Source: Zonotrichia leucophrys gambelii
Lineage: Eukaryota; Chordata; Aves; Passeriformes; Passerellidae
NCBI RefSeq assembly: GCF_028769735.1
Contig: NC_088172.1
Span: 59,179,075-59,243,074, forward strand
Reading direction: 5' to 3'
DNA: 64,000 bases
The position numbers and the translations under genes were made by a program. Under the pieces are notes generated by a model that was not told where the DNA came from, made no database searches, and saw only the letters and a program-made list of their open reading frames with translations. Of this stretch, positions 39,810-52,988 are shown one piece after another (the first letter of the stretch is position 1; every line of letters starts with the position of its first letter).

Positions 39810-40155
39810 CTTTGTGTAGCACTTTCCACCCTCAAAACCCTTGAAAAACATTAATGAGCCTTTGTTGCTTCCTTTGAAGCTGGTAATTTTAGGATCATTA
39901 TCCCTATTTAGGCCTTGCCTCCCTGAGATTCAGCCACTGATGAAGATTTACCTGTGTAATTCCCTAATTCCTCCTCTGTAGCTAAATTTACAACAGAGTA
40001 ACCTGAAATTTATAGTAAGCTCAGAACAACCTAATAATTCACAGCGGTGTAGCTGTGAACAACTCCTGGCCAGGGAAGCACTGAAGCCAGCAGGTGACAG
40101 GCGCTGTGGCTGACCTGCAGCTCAAGCCTCAAATCCAGTCCATTAGACCACACTT
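39810..40155 (-). repeat. Ancient MIR/CORE-type SINE relic
   Basis: Read on the - strand the segment starts with 'gtggtctaatggactggatt', which resembles the tRNA-like head of amniote MIR elements ('gtggtctagtgg...'). It then runs through a region with a weak 'gggataatgatcc' match (seen on the + strand as 'aggatcattatccctattta') and ends with 'tttgagggtggaaagtgcta', which matches the MIR tail type 'tgaaaagcgctatataa'. The order head-core-tail is preserved over about 345 bp, with heavy divergence as expected for an insertion predating birds. The exact subfamily cannot be told by eye. Confidence 0.65.
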
Positions 40156-43100
40156 CAAGGAAGCAAGATGTACTTCAAAACTGTGCCACACTCTTTAGTG
40201 TGTTCCTGGTCTGGCACCTTCCCTTTGCAGCTGGCATGTAGAGGTCTGATGAAGAGTCTAGCTGTCCTGGTCAGTAGCTGACTGCCGCCATCTCTCATTC
40301 CTACCATCCTGCCTGTACTTGAAATAATCATCTGACATATGGCAGGGGTAACAGAAATGCAGAGGTGCTGTGGAAGAGATTCCTGATTTCTTCGATGTGT
40401 TAATTTCACTGGCATAATGTCAATTGGTGAGGACTGGAATAAATGCTCTTATTAAACCCTAAATGAGATATTTCATTTTGAGCACCTGTGGGAAAGCATG
40501 AGAAATGAAGGGCATGGCGTGCAAAGTAGTAGGAGGTGGGGTTTGATCCACTGCTGTAAAAAAGCAAAGTTTGGTTCTTCCCTCTGCCTGAGGAAACCTG
40601 AACTCTTATCTCTTATCTTGAAGCACAGTACTCTGCAATTTAATATTCTGTCTTAACGTTATCTGTTAATCAACCCTGTTCACATATGTAAACAGTTCCT
40701 GGTGTAGCAATGGGAATAGCAACATCTCATCTTGCAGGTAGGCATCCTGACAAAGTTTGTGAATCTTTTCTTTTGCACTTGCAGGTTAAAAAATTAAGAT
40801 ATTTTAAACATGGTTGAACATGAATGGAGTAGGAATGTGACTCTTAGCCCAAGGCTTTTTGACACCTTTTATATTTTTATATTATACACTTTTATAGAAA
40901 ATAAATAATAATATAGTTACATTTACATATTTTAAATTATTTCATATATTTTGGTTACTTCACATCAGAATGATAGTCTAAAAAGGAACTAAGATGCTGA
41001 CCCTCTAGCAAAATTCAAATTTCTTTTTCTTTATTGCTATTTTTTACTCCATAATTAGTTTGGATAATGTTTTGTTTATAGGATAGACAATAGCAGAAAA
41101 GTTCTCTCCTGTGATCTTTTTTTCTTTGAGTAGCCTCTCAAGTTAATAGCAAGACTAGCTTAATGCTAGGCTGCATGAGTGTTTTGACAGATTTGGTAAT
41201 TTTGTTTGGTTTTCCTCCTTTGAGCTGAGTTATGTTTAGTCTTAGTGGGTTAATTTTCTTGTGGCTATTGGATTGCAGGTGGTACCTGTAAACTCACACA
41301 TTTGCTCTTAAAATAATTTATGTAGCAGTCATCTTAATTTGCTAAGAAATGTTAATGTTCTTCAAATTTTCTTTAAACAGTGGATAGGGAATAACACCAA
41401 GAATTGCATCAACTCTACCCTTTTATTTGGTAACATGGAAATATGAAGTATTTCATGAAGCTTTCCATGACTGAATGACAGGGTGTATTTAGACATGGAA
41501 CATACTTTGTTAAAAACATGTAGATAAATACATTATTTTCAGTGTTTTACATTTTGGCTAGGGTAAACAGTTTCTACAGAAGCTAAGTAGTCATCAAGTT
41601 TTGTAGCTGAAATTTTGGTCTGAAGGTAGGAAAGGACATTCGGAGGAAAGAAAGCTGAATGTGAATTTTGGCAGTTGGACTTGCCTTCTTCAGAGCTTCT
41701 TGCTCAGCTTTTCCACTCTTGTAGGTTTTGTTTGGATTTGGGGCTTTTTGAGGCACAGGAGATGATGTGTGCTCAAGGAAGAAGCCTCAACTTTGGGGCA
41801 GGGAGTCCAAGAGCATCAGTACCAGGTGCCCCAGGAGCTGGGACCTCTCTGCATTTCTCAGGTGAAAGAAGTGGAAACAAGGAGATTTGGTCATTGCTTG
41901 CTTACAAGGGTAAGGAGTGAAGTGTTAGAAGGCTGGGTGAATAGGTCACTAGAAAACTAAGGTGGAGTAAAGAAGAACAAGTGATGCACTCTTGTGGCTG
42001 CAAAGGGCAGACAATGTCTCAGGGCAGCAAGATATTTGTGCTTATGTGAGACCTGAACTGTCTGCATGGTCCAGAATATTGTAATAGTGCAACATAATTT
42101 ATAATAATAAATAACAATTAAACAAATCTCCACAGTTTCATAGCACAACTTGTCATTTCAAGGCACCAAAAAATGTTACAAGCTGTTAAAAATTAGAGCT
42201 AGAATGGTAGTCAGTTCTTGGCAGAAATGTCTTCACACACCAGTGCACTCTTTTTCTGTCAATCTATCATGGTCACTGGCCATAATGAGGCTTGCTTTGA
42301 TAAGGCACAAGGTCAAAGGAGGAGATTTGGAATAACAGTTTTGACCTTTCCATTATAGGTACTGTAGGAGAAGTGGTTGAGCAACAGTCAAGGTTCTGAC
42401 TGCCACTACAATAGGTTGCTCTGGAACTTTGTAAGCTCCAAGATGAAACTAATGAGAAAAAAGAAATGAAAGAATTGAAAAAGAAAGTCATGTCATGGTT
42501 GGACAGTTGGGGTTTTTTGAGTGTTTTATACACCAGAAAACACTTAGGGGCAAAAGAATAAAATTGAAGTTAGCCCTGTCTTAGTTAAGCTTCACAAAAT
42601 GACAGAAGGAATTAAAACTGTTAACATTTAAGAATGAACTGCAGAAGTTCAGTGAAAAAACTAAGAATACAGAAGATATCTATTATAGCTTCATTTGGAG
42701 CAGTGGAAGGAAATGGGCATCCCTAGAGTTTGCATCCTAAATACATTTCTTCTGTTCTTTAAAATTACAAAAATAGAAATACCTTCCTGACCATAGTTCG
42801 GTCAGCAAATGGAGAAGAAAGCCAGAAGATGTTTTATCTGAGTGAGTGATACTGAACATCTGAGGTCTGCAATGAAGTTGGAAATGGGCATTTTTCCAAA
42901 AGTCACTTTCATGGGAAGAATAGCAAAGTATGGTGGGAAACACTCAATATCCATGCTACATGCAACAGGAAATATTATTGTTTTCCCTAAATAGTAAGAA
43001 CACAATTGATTTTCTCTCCTTAGTGATCCATTGAGATTCTTCTGATTGAAACTACTTGGATTTCTAAAACAAGCATTATTCTGTAGTAGCCTTTGTTGAC

Positions 43101-43802
43101 AGTAAAAGGGGTATAGTTAAGGCAAGACATAACCATTGGGTTTATATTGTTTCCTTTCAGCTTTTCACATAAATGGCTTTTTTAACTCTTCTCTGTTGAA
43201 TCTTGAGGTCCTCCTGGCACTGAAGAATGTTTTATAATTCATTATCATTGACATACTGTGAGATTATTCCTTTGAAAGGCTATTTTTGATTGCACAGTAG
43301 CAGCTCTCCAAGTATGAAAGCTTTTTTTAGAAATTATCACAGCACTTTTCAAATCTCTACCTATAAACTTAGGGACTCTCTTAAAAAGCTAGTGGTCTTG
43401 CATCTTTTTCATGATCTCTGGGACATGTTTTCTTGTATTTTTTGTTACACCTATTTCCCTTTATCATTTTATGACCACAGTCCTTGTCACCCTCTATCAG
43501 TCTTGAAAACAGGAATATTTTCTGTATGAGATCACAAGTTTGCCACGAACTGAGGCCTAACAATTTCCATCTTAAGAAAAAAATAATCTGAATTTAATCT
43601 TATACATTAGACAGTGCCATTCTAGTTCCTACTGCTAATGCAATTCCTTGTAATTGATCTCTTACCTCAGAAACACCTTGAAAGTTAGCAACTTTCATTT
43701 ACTTCCAGGGAGAGATATTTTGTCAATGAGTAATCCTAAAAATCTGGTGGCAGTGTTTATCTGTTTCCTTTTCCATATAAATGCATATCCTATCATGGTA
43801 AT

Positions 43803-43816
43803 ACATTACGTAATGT
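43803..43816. promoter_or_regulatory. Perfect 14-bp palindrome containing a D-box/C/EBP-type site
   Basis: The sequence acattacgtaatgt is a perfect palindrome centred on TTACGTAA. This is the ideal site for PAR-bZIP factors and NFIL3 (D box), and it is also bound by C/EBP proteins. It sits deep in intron 2 without other recognisable sites. A single motif of this size can occur by chance. Confidence 0.3.
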
Positions 43817-45639
43817 GACGTTTATAACACAGAAATGCTGACCCTGTAGCACATAGTTTATTCATAGCCCAAACCCACCCAAAATGGAATGGTACAAAAT
43901 GGGCTGTGTTTTGTCTCACCTTTCTAACTAGAGGGAAATGGCACATTTTTTTCACTTCACACCAAACAGAAACAAAAAAGGAGATTTGAAAATATAAAAG
44001 GATGTCTTACATTATTTGCTCTTTAAGCTGTCTGAACAGTGGAATGAAAACAAAGACTACTTGTGAACAAGTACAACCCATGAGTATTTAATGTAATTTT
44101 AATACCTCCTTTTATTAAGAGTAGCCTATTAGATTTTTTTTAGGAATCTATTGATTGTCCATGTCTCTGGCTTTGGTAGAGTTCACTATCTATATTCAGA
44201 GTGTGCAAAAAATCCTCTTATGCATCATACTAAGAAAATTAACTTTATTTGGCACAAATCACACTGCTTATCCTGGTTTTACTTGCTTTTGCTCGTGTCG
44301 GGACTGGACAGGTAAGCAAGACTTACAGAAGTCAGACCTGTTTCTTATCCTTGTTCAGTACCTTCAGAACACTGGAAATTCTTTTGAGAAAGAATTTATA
44401 AGCCTGCAGAAAGGGGCTATGCAAAAGCAAGACATTTTTTGAAACACAAGCGTATCAGTCTTTATAGCCTTTCTCTTACCAGCAGCTTCAGATCAACACA
44501 CATGCAGTTATGTTGAGTGGCAAGGTATTTTCCAAATGGGGTATGTTGTGGATTATTTATCTCTGCGTTTGAGCATAAGACTTTTATTTTCACCGCTGTG
44601 TCAGGGCAGCTAAGTGGCAGATGGAAGGCTTTGATCAGCAGTGCTAGATTTGTCAGCCTCTTTCCCAGAGAAGATAGAGGATAAAATACCTGAGGAGGCA
44701 GCACATTGTTCTAGATTAATCACATTTAGCCCTCAGTGAGAGCTCAGATATTGCCTCTGTAGTGCCTTGTTACAGGAACGTGAAGTTATGGAGCACCCTC
44801 TGTTTCTTCTCTACTGACTCTCCTTCCATGACACCACGTTTGTTCTCCAGGCTGTTCTCATTTCTGTCATCTTCCCCTTGCATCCCACTCCTTAGTAGCT
44901 CAGCCTATGCCCCCCTGCCTTCCTTATTTTACTCTACCCAAGCATCTTTTCAAAGCTTCACAAGATTTTCTTGGAGTAAAAGTCCTCACAGCACCCCTTC
45001 TCCATTCACTTTGTCCCACATGCATCATTTTATTTTCCCTGCACACCTTCTACACCCTACTTTTTGTCCTTTCCTTATTCTTTCCTGCATTTGTGTGCCT
45101 GGCTTGGATGTTGTTGCCTCTTGGAGAGCAGTGATTTTGTGCTACCAGCTATGTTACTTCTGCAGAATAGCAATAGAAAGAATAGCAAAGATCAGAAATC
45201 TATGCAAATTCAATCCCTTGGAGACTAGAGAGTTGATGGTAGTCCACATGTAAAATGTCCCTTGAAACACAGAATAAATGAAAAGTGAAGCTGTTTATTT
45301 TACTTCTCTGCTTACAGTTTTGGATTAAACATCACCATAAGCAGTCTGCATCTCAGCTACACCAGATTAAGTTTGCATCACCTGCTCTGGGATAAAATTT
45401 CCAGTTATTGCAAAAGGAGGAGTGGAAATTCTCTCTGTAGTTATGTGTGAAATGTGTAAACCAGAAGTGAAACACGAATTCAACAATATCTGAATTTTTT
45501 TTGTTGTGGTTGAAGGTGTGTTACTGAACCTATTTTGTTTTAAGTACTGTTGTATTTCATGGTTTTTGCCTTGGCTTTGTTGTATAATTTTGAGAAATCA
45601 CCTGGTGCCTCCTTTGCCCCAAGATAGATTCAGCTGTCC

Positions 45640-45800
45640 TTATCATCCTTAACAGATGTTGATCAGACCTGCCTTTAAACTGTTCCAGCATGTTAATTCC
45701 ACTGTCTCCCTAGGCAAACTATTTTAGCATTCATAATATCTGTAATACAATGGTGGTTCTTTACACAAGAACCTGCCGTGAAGCCTTGTGCTTACCTTAT
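45640..45800 (-). repeat. Very old CR1-like fragment
   Basis: The + strand reads 'cctgcctttaaactgttcca', then 'attccactgtctccctaggc' and 'aaactattttagcattcata'. This recalls the reverse complement of ancient CR1 3' regions ('aactcctccaa...', 'cctccctaggcaacctattccagtgctt'). Divergence is high, and the tail and boundaries are not clear. Sequence up to about 45960 may belong to the same relic. Confidence 0.45.
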
Positions 45801-47564
45801 GATTCACTGTAATCCCTGCATCCTTTTTAGCAAACCTCTTAGCTCCCCAGATGTTCCTCACCCTGAATGTCTTTGTCTGGGCAATTCTGGTTTAAATGCA
45901 GTACCTTCCAGTTTTCAGTATTACACAGCATCTGATTCCCAAACATTAGGCCAGAATAACCTGCTTTTTCAGTTGTTTCCCTAGAAGTGGTGGTGGATTG
46001 ACATGTTTATTTCTTTAGGATGGAGCCTTAAAGGAAAACAACCTTTGTCTCTCTAATGGGTAATGTCAGTACCTTCCAGCCCTGTGTGTCTCAGTAACAG
46101 AAGCAGGCACCTTTCTCATTTAATCTTTCACCAGAGATCAAGCATATATTTATTGATCTAATATCTATGTGTGAACCAATAGGTATATATTAATATAAAT
46201 TTCACTAGCTTTGACAAGAATGAATTTTTAGTTGCCCAGTCCCATTACCTCTTCACTGATGGAGGAGGGTTTTTTCAGCTCCTTCTGAAAAGCATATCCC
46301 GCTGTGGATATTTGCAGGAAAGGGACAGTCTGTAAGAGTGGAGGGTCCAGAGACCACCCTGTATTTACATGTGACCTTGCACAAAGATGGAAGATAACTC
46401 AACCTGGCTCATCACAGAGGTCACGTGCAAAATGCTAAATAGTTTGTTCAATGCAAATTATATTACATGGATTGATTAGGCATGTACTTGCTATGTAGAA
46501 AATTTTGCCATCCTCTCAAGTGGAGTTACCAGTATTATGAAGTTGTTTTATTCATAATGCCTTTTTTAGTCACTATTTATTGATTTTTTTTTTTTTGTAG
46601 TAGAGCCTTTCATAAATTTAGTAATTGATTACTTGATCTTGAACCCTGAAGGCCTTATTTATTGCTTGAAAATTAGGAAGTCAACTCAGGTTATTAGACA
46701 ACTGTTATCCAACCTTCCTTTCAAAATAATTGACCTGAAAAAATGAAGTGGTTTATTTTATTCTCAATTTTATGTAATAATAATAATACTTCGTGTTTTG
46801 TATATGCTTTGAAATTTTCCTGAAGTGTTTGTAAACTAAACACAGTTGCATTCTTCCTGTGCCTGATGACTTTGAAATCAAATGACAAACTATATTTCAC
46901 AGATTTACATTATGCAATAGCTTTGTGATACAAAATATTTGTGTGGCTTATCTTCCCTTGTCAGACATTCTGTTGTTCTGTGGAACTGCATTTTAGAATT
47001 CTGACTTATTTTTTATTATTAAAAAACAATATCCTGAACGTATCTTACGATGGGGAAAACTCTATTGTTTTTAATACAGTTTTATGTAATTATTTATATA
47101 CATAAATACATATAAATTTATCATATGCGTGGTTTTGTATATTTAATATATTGTCTGCCAGTTTCTTAGCTCACAGACTATTTTATGATCTGGTTTTCAT
47201 TAATATGAAAGAATACCCTATTCACAAACTCCTGCTGAAATTAGTTTCAGATTTCCCCACCAACGCCCCCGTTCCTTTCCTCTGGAAAATACTGTTCTCC
47301 GTCAAAAGTTTAAAACCATGCAGGAAGGCAGATTTCTGCTGTGCTCATTTGATTTGTCTGTAAAAGTAATTTTAGAAGTGTAAGGACATGTCATGTAAGA
47401 TAGCTTCTGTCCTTCGTCATCACGACATCTCTTTCTGCAAACACATTTTGAGGTAGTGGTTTATGCTCTGAAGAGGACAGACTTTATAGTTTTGTCTTGG
47501 TGTTGCGCTGTTGCTTTGTAGGCAGACAGATTGTTACATATGATTTGCGCCTGTGCATTGAATG

Positions 47565-47660
47565 CTAAAATGTCCATTTTACAGATAGTTTAACAGAGGT
47601 GTTCAAATGTTAAGTAATGGAAGTATTAGGCTTTGATGTACTGACAAAGATCATTTCCTT
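47565..47660 (-). repeat. Possible MIR-like core fragment
   Basis: The + strand segment 'tccattttacagatagttta' followed by 'acagaggtgttcaaatgtta' and 'agtaatgg' resembles the reversed MIR core ('ccattttacagatgaggaaactgaggcacagagaggttaagtaac'). Only about 60 bases align convincingly, with no head or tail visible. Confidence 0.42.
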
Positions 47661-49299
47661 GATTGGGTATGAAACAGTGGAATTGACTGGGTTTGACAAA
47701 TGACAAATGATGTTTCTTCAGTGACACTGAAGAATGACACAGCAACCAGGTGTCCCTGGTGTTTGCCATACAGGATGTTCTGCTGCTTTTGGTTTCCCCA
47801 TTTTTTTTGACAGTTTGCTGTTGACCACTCCTGGATTTTCATTTGCCAAGACAAATTTTCTCAAAATTGCAGGAAAATAAACTAAGCCTGCAAATGTTGA
47901 ATTGTAGCAATGTTCATTCTCCAAAGTTGATTAAAATTTCAGGACATTCATTATATGTGTTTTCTGCATTCTCAAGTGTAGAAAGCAGCACTTCACTTAA
48001 CCAAAGGAACCTAAATTAGCATTTGAAGGAGTTGCAGCAAAAATTATGGATATGCTGTTTAAGAGATGCTAGGTCAGAAGAAGGAAAAGAAATGTATATT
48101 CATGATGTTGTTGCTTTAATTAATATACAAAAGGCAACATTTTTATGCAGTCAGCAGAGTTTTTTCTGGAGGAGCAGAAAGCTCTCTGTGAATGGTTCCC
48201 TTTTCTCATTAATGTGTGACAGAGCCTAAGTCTCCTTTGCATGGCTAGATGAGGGCCTTATCTTAAACAGTCAGCAAGGCAGTGCTGATAATTTGAAAAC
48301 ATTTGTGTATACCAGGAAATTGACATATAGAAGCTGCAGAGGGAATTTATGGAGACCATAAATATATTGGTTTAATTAGGGGCACAGTGCTAACTGCTGA
48401 CACATTCTCCGCAAAGTCTGCTTTCAGAGCACAATTACTAAATGGCTTTTTTTCAAAACACAGGAAGCTTAAGGATGAAAATTAAGTTAGATAATTCAGT
48501 TGAGGTTTTTGCATGTTTGAGGTATTGTCACAGTCCATGAAGTGTACAGGGCTGCTTGTGAGTGTGTATCCAGAATCACATCGAGAGCTGAGAAAGAGTA
48601 AATCACGAATTGCTGCACTGATTAAAAATTATAACAGTAAGAGATGTTATCTCAGTTTGGCAAACACTCTTTTAATAAAGCAGAGCAAATTGAGCAAAAT
48701 TAGTATTCAGGGACTTTAGAATGTTATTTAAAAACCAGTTGTACTCTTGTTTTCTCCCATTTAGGTTTCAAGATGGTTATTTACTGTAAAAATCAAGGAC
48801 CTGAGAGTAGCCATGCAATTGCATAAGGCAGGGTGAACTATTTAACCTATTCAACATGACTTTATCTTGGGGCTTCTGCCCACTTTGCTTTCATAAAGAC
48901 TAGTTGCAAAATAGCTCCTTTCTGTCTGTGTTGTCTCTTTCTGCTTTCTCAGACCACTAGAGATAACTACTCCTCCTTTAGTCACCAGGTCTAATTAAAA
49001 TCTAGTCTAATGAAAATACGCAGGTAGAAACACCAAGTATGCATCCCTCTAAGAATTATGGAGAGAGGTTTGTGTGGTACTGAGTGGGACACAATCACAG
49101 AGAGTTTTGTGGTTACTTTCTCAGTAATCATCTCACCAGTGGCTTTCAAGGCTGGTTTTGGTAAGGAGGGAGTTGCTGCAGCAGAGTCCTCTCCTCTGCT
49201 GCAAATGCAGGACACCAAGGGAAGGAGATGTAAGCTGTGACTCCAGTTACTTACACCTCCATATGTCTTTTCTGAATGTGTTGGCAGCTCTGACAAAGC

Positions 49300-49445
49300 T
49301 GTGAAATACAGTAGGTCAGAATTCTTGTTTTCAGGCAAATATATTGAGTCACAAAGGATTTAGTAACTTCCTGAAATAATAAAGAAAGCCAGTAGCAGAA
49401 CTAGAAGAGGGACTGAATATTTTTATTATCTAGATGTCCTTCTTG
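49300..49445 (-). repeat. Possible MIR-like fragment
   Basis: The + strand shows 'gagtcacaaaggatttagta', then 'acttcctgaaataataaaga' and 'aagccagtagcagaactaga', ending near 'tctagatgtccttcttgctg'. The order recalls a reversed MIR ('gtaacttgcccaaggtcacacag', 'agtcagtagcagagctaggaa', 'ggtctcctgactcc'), although the pieces are rearranged or diverged. Assignment is tentative. Confidence 0.38.
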
Positions 49446-50105
49446 CTGTTTTGAGAGTGCCATTCACAGAAAGTGAGAGTTTCGATGTAGTTTTGGTGCT
49501 GTGTTTTATGGCGGGTTTGGGTTTTTCACTTGGGTTCATACCCCAAGAGGACCCTTTTTATCTTTTAACAAAGTATTCTCATTCTTTTCTTTGGGCACTG
49601 TAGGAGGCATGTTACAAATGATTTTTGGCAATTCAAGGTAGAACAGGCACAAGTAAGATCTGTGTTTTACTTTCTGTGATGTCATAGTGTGGGTCATTCA
49701 GGCTCCTAAATCCTGGCGGGCCTTGTTCAGATTGTTTGCAGCCAGAGCATATAAAAATAGCAGAGAGAAGTCTTTCTTTATGGGTTTGCTGGATGAACTG
49801 AGTCAGTCAGCACTGCTCTGAGCTAGTTTATGGCAAGAAGTAGGAACGCCTTGCTGTCCACTGGAAGACCACAGCAGTCTGAATAATGTGGAGTTTAATT
49901 TGGATGCATCAGCACTGCACTTGCTGCTGATTTTGTCTCCAGCTGTTTCCTCTCAAGGAACGCCATCTCCTGAAGCCATCTCCTGTCTGTTTGGGCTTTG
50001 TGCCTAGTTCTCTTCTGGCCATCACACCATACTCAGACCAGTTTTTACTGCCTAGGTGCTGATCTGCTCCTCAGCAGTACCAATGACAGGATTCAAAGCA
50101 GTATG

Positions 50106-50486
50106 ACAGATCACAGAATCACAGAAATTCTAGGTTGGAAGAGACCTTTTAAGATCATCGAGTCCAACCCATGTTCTAACACCTCAACTAGATCATGGCA
50201 CCAAGTGCCACATGCAGCCTTTTTTTAAACTCTTCGAGGGATGGTGACTCTGTCACCTCCCTGGGTAGATGATTCCAGTATTTGACCACTCTTTCTGTAA
50301 AATACTTCCTCCTTAATTCTAGCCTGTATCTCCCTTGGCGCAGCTTGAGACTGTGTCCTCTTGTTCTGTCTGTTGTTGCCCGGAGAAAGGGACCGACCCC
50401 CAGCTCACCAGAGCCACCCTTCAGGAAGCTGAAGAGAGTGATAAGGTCACCCCTGAGTCTGCTTTTCTCCAGGCTGAACAACCCCA
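50106..50486 (-). repeat. Relatively young CR1 LINE fragment, - strand
   Basis: The + strand begins with the CR1 tail octamers ('gatcacagaatcacagaaat'), then 'ttggaagagaccttttaaga', 'tcatcgagtccaacccatgt', and runs without obvious breaks to 'ttctccaggctgaacaaccc'. On the - strand the last 97 codons of this relic are open (50188-50481) and read [48 protein letters not shown], the familiar end of CR1 ORF2. The open frame and good agreement with the general CR1 pattern make it the least decayed copy here. It is 5'-truncated, so no complete protein exists. Confidence 0.92.
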
Positions 50487-51676
50487 GATGTGAGCCCAGT
50501 GGCTGTCCTGGTGGCAGGTATAGTCTTAAGACTGAGCAGGTTTGGGATTAGTTTTTCCCTTCCTGGGAATAGCAATGCAATGTGTGTTTCACGGTCACCG
50601 CATAAATCCTGTCTCTTACATGTGTAGCTGTGGAAAAAATCCCTTGGGAGCAAGTTCTACAGAGACAAGGACAGTGTATAAGAAAACAGCTTTAAAAGGC
50701 AAATATTTACCTTGAGGCAATGCAAAGTGCAAAATATGCAGAAGAAAACTTCAGGGGAAATTTTTTTCTCTCTGAAGACTTTTACTTTCCCTTTTCATAG
50801 TGTGGAGGACATCAAAATTTATCACTTTGTAGTGTATCTGGAATTGGAGAGATGGGAGAAACAGTTGGAAAGATAAATGGGCTCAAATTAGCTTTGCATG
50901 CCAGCCCCTAAAACTGCAGTGGTCTTTCTGTAACTCATCCTATTTATACGGAGTGCTAGCCAAAAGTTTCATTATTTTTAATTTTGTTGAAAATAACAAT
51001 TAAAGTCATATTTAGAGCTACCAAGAAACTGATTTTCAAGACAGTAAAGCAAATAATTCATTCATTTTTTCATTCTGATCATCTCGTACATTTCTTTTTT
51101 GCAGTAAACTTCAAAATGTCTTTTTGTCCTCTACTACTGAGACTTGAAGTGATAGAAAGGAATGGTGTAAAAGACAAGTGTTTGCCAGTGTTAGAGAAGC
51201 CAAGGACGTGCAAAGAAAACAGATTTAGTGGCAAACAGGCAGAGACCATGAAGAACACTTTTTACAGTAGATGTCTTGCACAGCCAGCAAAGGGACTGAG
51301 ATCCACTGAAATAATCTCACATTTTAATACCTAAACAGCAGCAGCAGCATTTTGAATCCTTGTAGGCGTTTCAAGGCCTTGTCAAGGGAGGGCAGATGCA
51401 GAGGAGTTGTGAGAATCCATTCAGTGGGAAGCATTGTGCTGTAAAGAGTTGGTGCTTAATTAGATCTGAAGGATAGCAAAGGTGTGAGGAAACAGAAGTG
51501 TTAATATGAAAGGCTAATAATTGAGTTTGTGTAATTAACAGTGTCTGACTCAAGCTGAGAGCTGGGAGGCAAATTGGTTACTGTTTAAAAAGTTTAAAGA
51601 TAAAGATCATGGTAAATCAATTCTATCACCTTATTTACATTTTGGCCTTTTTTAAAGTCATAGTGAGCTATATGTG

Positions 51677-51694
51677 ATATCATATATATGATAT
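51677..51694. repeat. 18-bp perfect AT palindrome
   Basis: The sequence atatcatatatatgatat is its own reverse complement. It could extrude as a small cruciform or be a chance product of AT-rich intronic DNA. Confidence 0.6.
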
Positions 51695-52201
51695 GAAAAC
51701 AGGCTCTGTTATAGTTTATATTTTCACCATGGATTATTTTAAAGAAGCTAGAATTGAGTACTTCTGAGGGACAGGGAAACACTAGAAAGAAGCATTGCTT
51801 CAAATCAGAAATTAATCAGATTTTGACTTTACGATTTCATGAAGACTTGGAGTTTGTTTTCAAAAGTGCAGAGTACCAGTAGATTTTTGATATCTAAGGA
51901 ATTCTGTTGAATCCACTTTTGCAGTTATAGGAGCCCTTGTGCAATTTCAATGCATAAGGGGTATACCTGGGTGTTAGGATTTCCATTAATTTATACGGAA
52001 TGTTGAGTTATGAAACAGGCTTCAGGTAATCTCTCTATCATTGCTGCAGCCCCCACTCTTTCTAAGCACTGACCAGTTTCCACCCTCTTGTCTTCTTTCC
52101 TTTTGTGATGTGATGCACTGATAAAAAGCGGCCTCTGCATATGCTGGGACAGCAAGTGATTTACTCATTTTCCAAATTCAGAAAGATATGTCCTCTAAAG
52201 G

Positions 52202-52272
52202 CTTGGATAGTTGTTATCCAAGTTGACAGCTTATGCACTATGAAATAAGCTCCTGCAGTTTCTGCAGGAGCT
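52202..52272. repeat. Three consecutive perfect stem-loops
   Basis: Stem 1 pairs 52202-52209 with 52215-52222 (8 bp, 5-base loop). Stem 2 pairs 52228-52234 with 52245-52251 (7 bp, 10-base loop). Stem 3 pairs 52248-52258 with 52262-52272 (11 bp, 3-base loop), and contains the GC-rich arm ctcctgcag. Stems 2 and 3 share four bases, so they compete in part. No known RNA family or repeat is recognised. It could be a structured RNA element, a relic of a small inverted-repeat element, or chance. Confidence 0.5.
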
Positions 52273-52988
52273 GCAATCCTGTACAAGGTATCTGTATTAT
52301 CTACTAACTTGTCTTACTGCTAGTACTGTCCTGTGTGATCAGGACTTCATGCAGTAAAGCATGCAAAAACATGCCAGTACTGTTGCCAGGTGTGCGCTTA
52401 AATACTTTGTTCCCTAACCCCTCAATTTCTCTGAAATATTATATTAAATATATATATGTAAGAATTATCAGGGTAAGTGAAATGAAGTGCAGATGAGACA
52501 GGGAATAAAAATTTATGCTGATGGACTTCAGTGTGTCTCTTTCTGCTTTGAAAGTCAGTGGAGCTGCATAAACCTATAGTTTCTTCATAGAAGTGAGTAG
52601 CATACTGAGCACGTTGCAGTATATTTAATCTAATTCCTATTCGATTAGAGGGACCTGTTGGTGTATGTGAAAGTCTAGTGTAGTATATGGGATATTGTTC
52701 TGTAGTTTCAGCTACATTTACTAATGTACTATTTTTATTTCACTTGTTTTTAACAAAACCTTGTGTAATTGACAACTCAATATCCATTGGCATGCTTTTA
52801 TTCACAGACTGCACACAACCTTGAATAAGAGATAGCATTGTTGAGGAGAAGTTTGTGTTAGAACTGGATCTGAAACAATAAAAACTTACAAAGGAATTTA
52901 TGCACTAATGGAGCCTCAAGATGTTGTAATGAAACCCTGTTAGGGCTATAACCTGGAAGAAAACCCCCTATGGTATGAAGAGGAAAAG

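Noticed and set aside
44762..45253. 163-codon + strand ORF
   Set aside because: The region is pyrimidine-rich, so stop codons are scarce on the + strand. The peptide is Ser/Pro/Phe/Leu-rich low complexity, and a second frame is open over the same bases.
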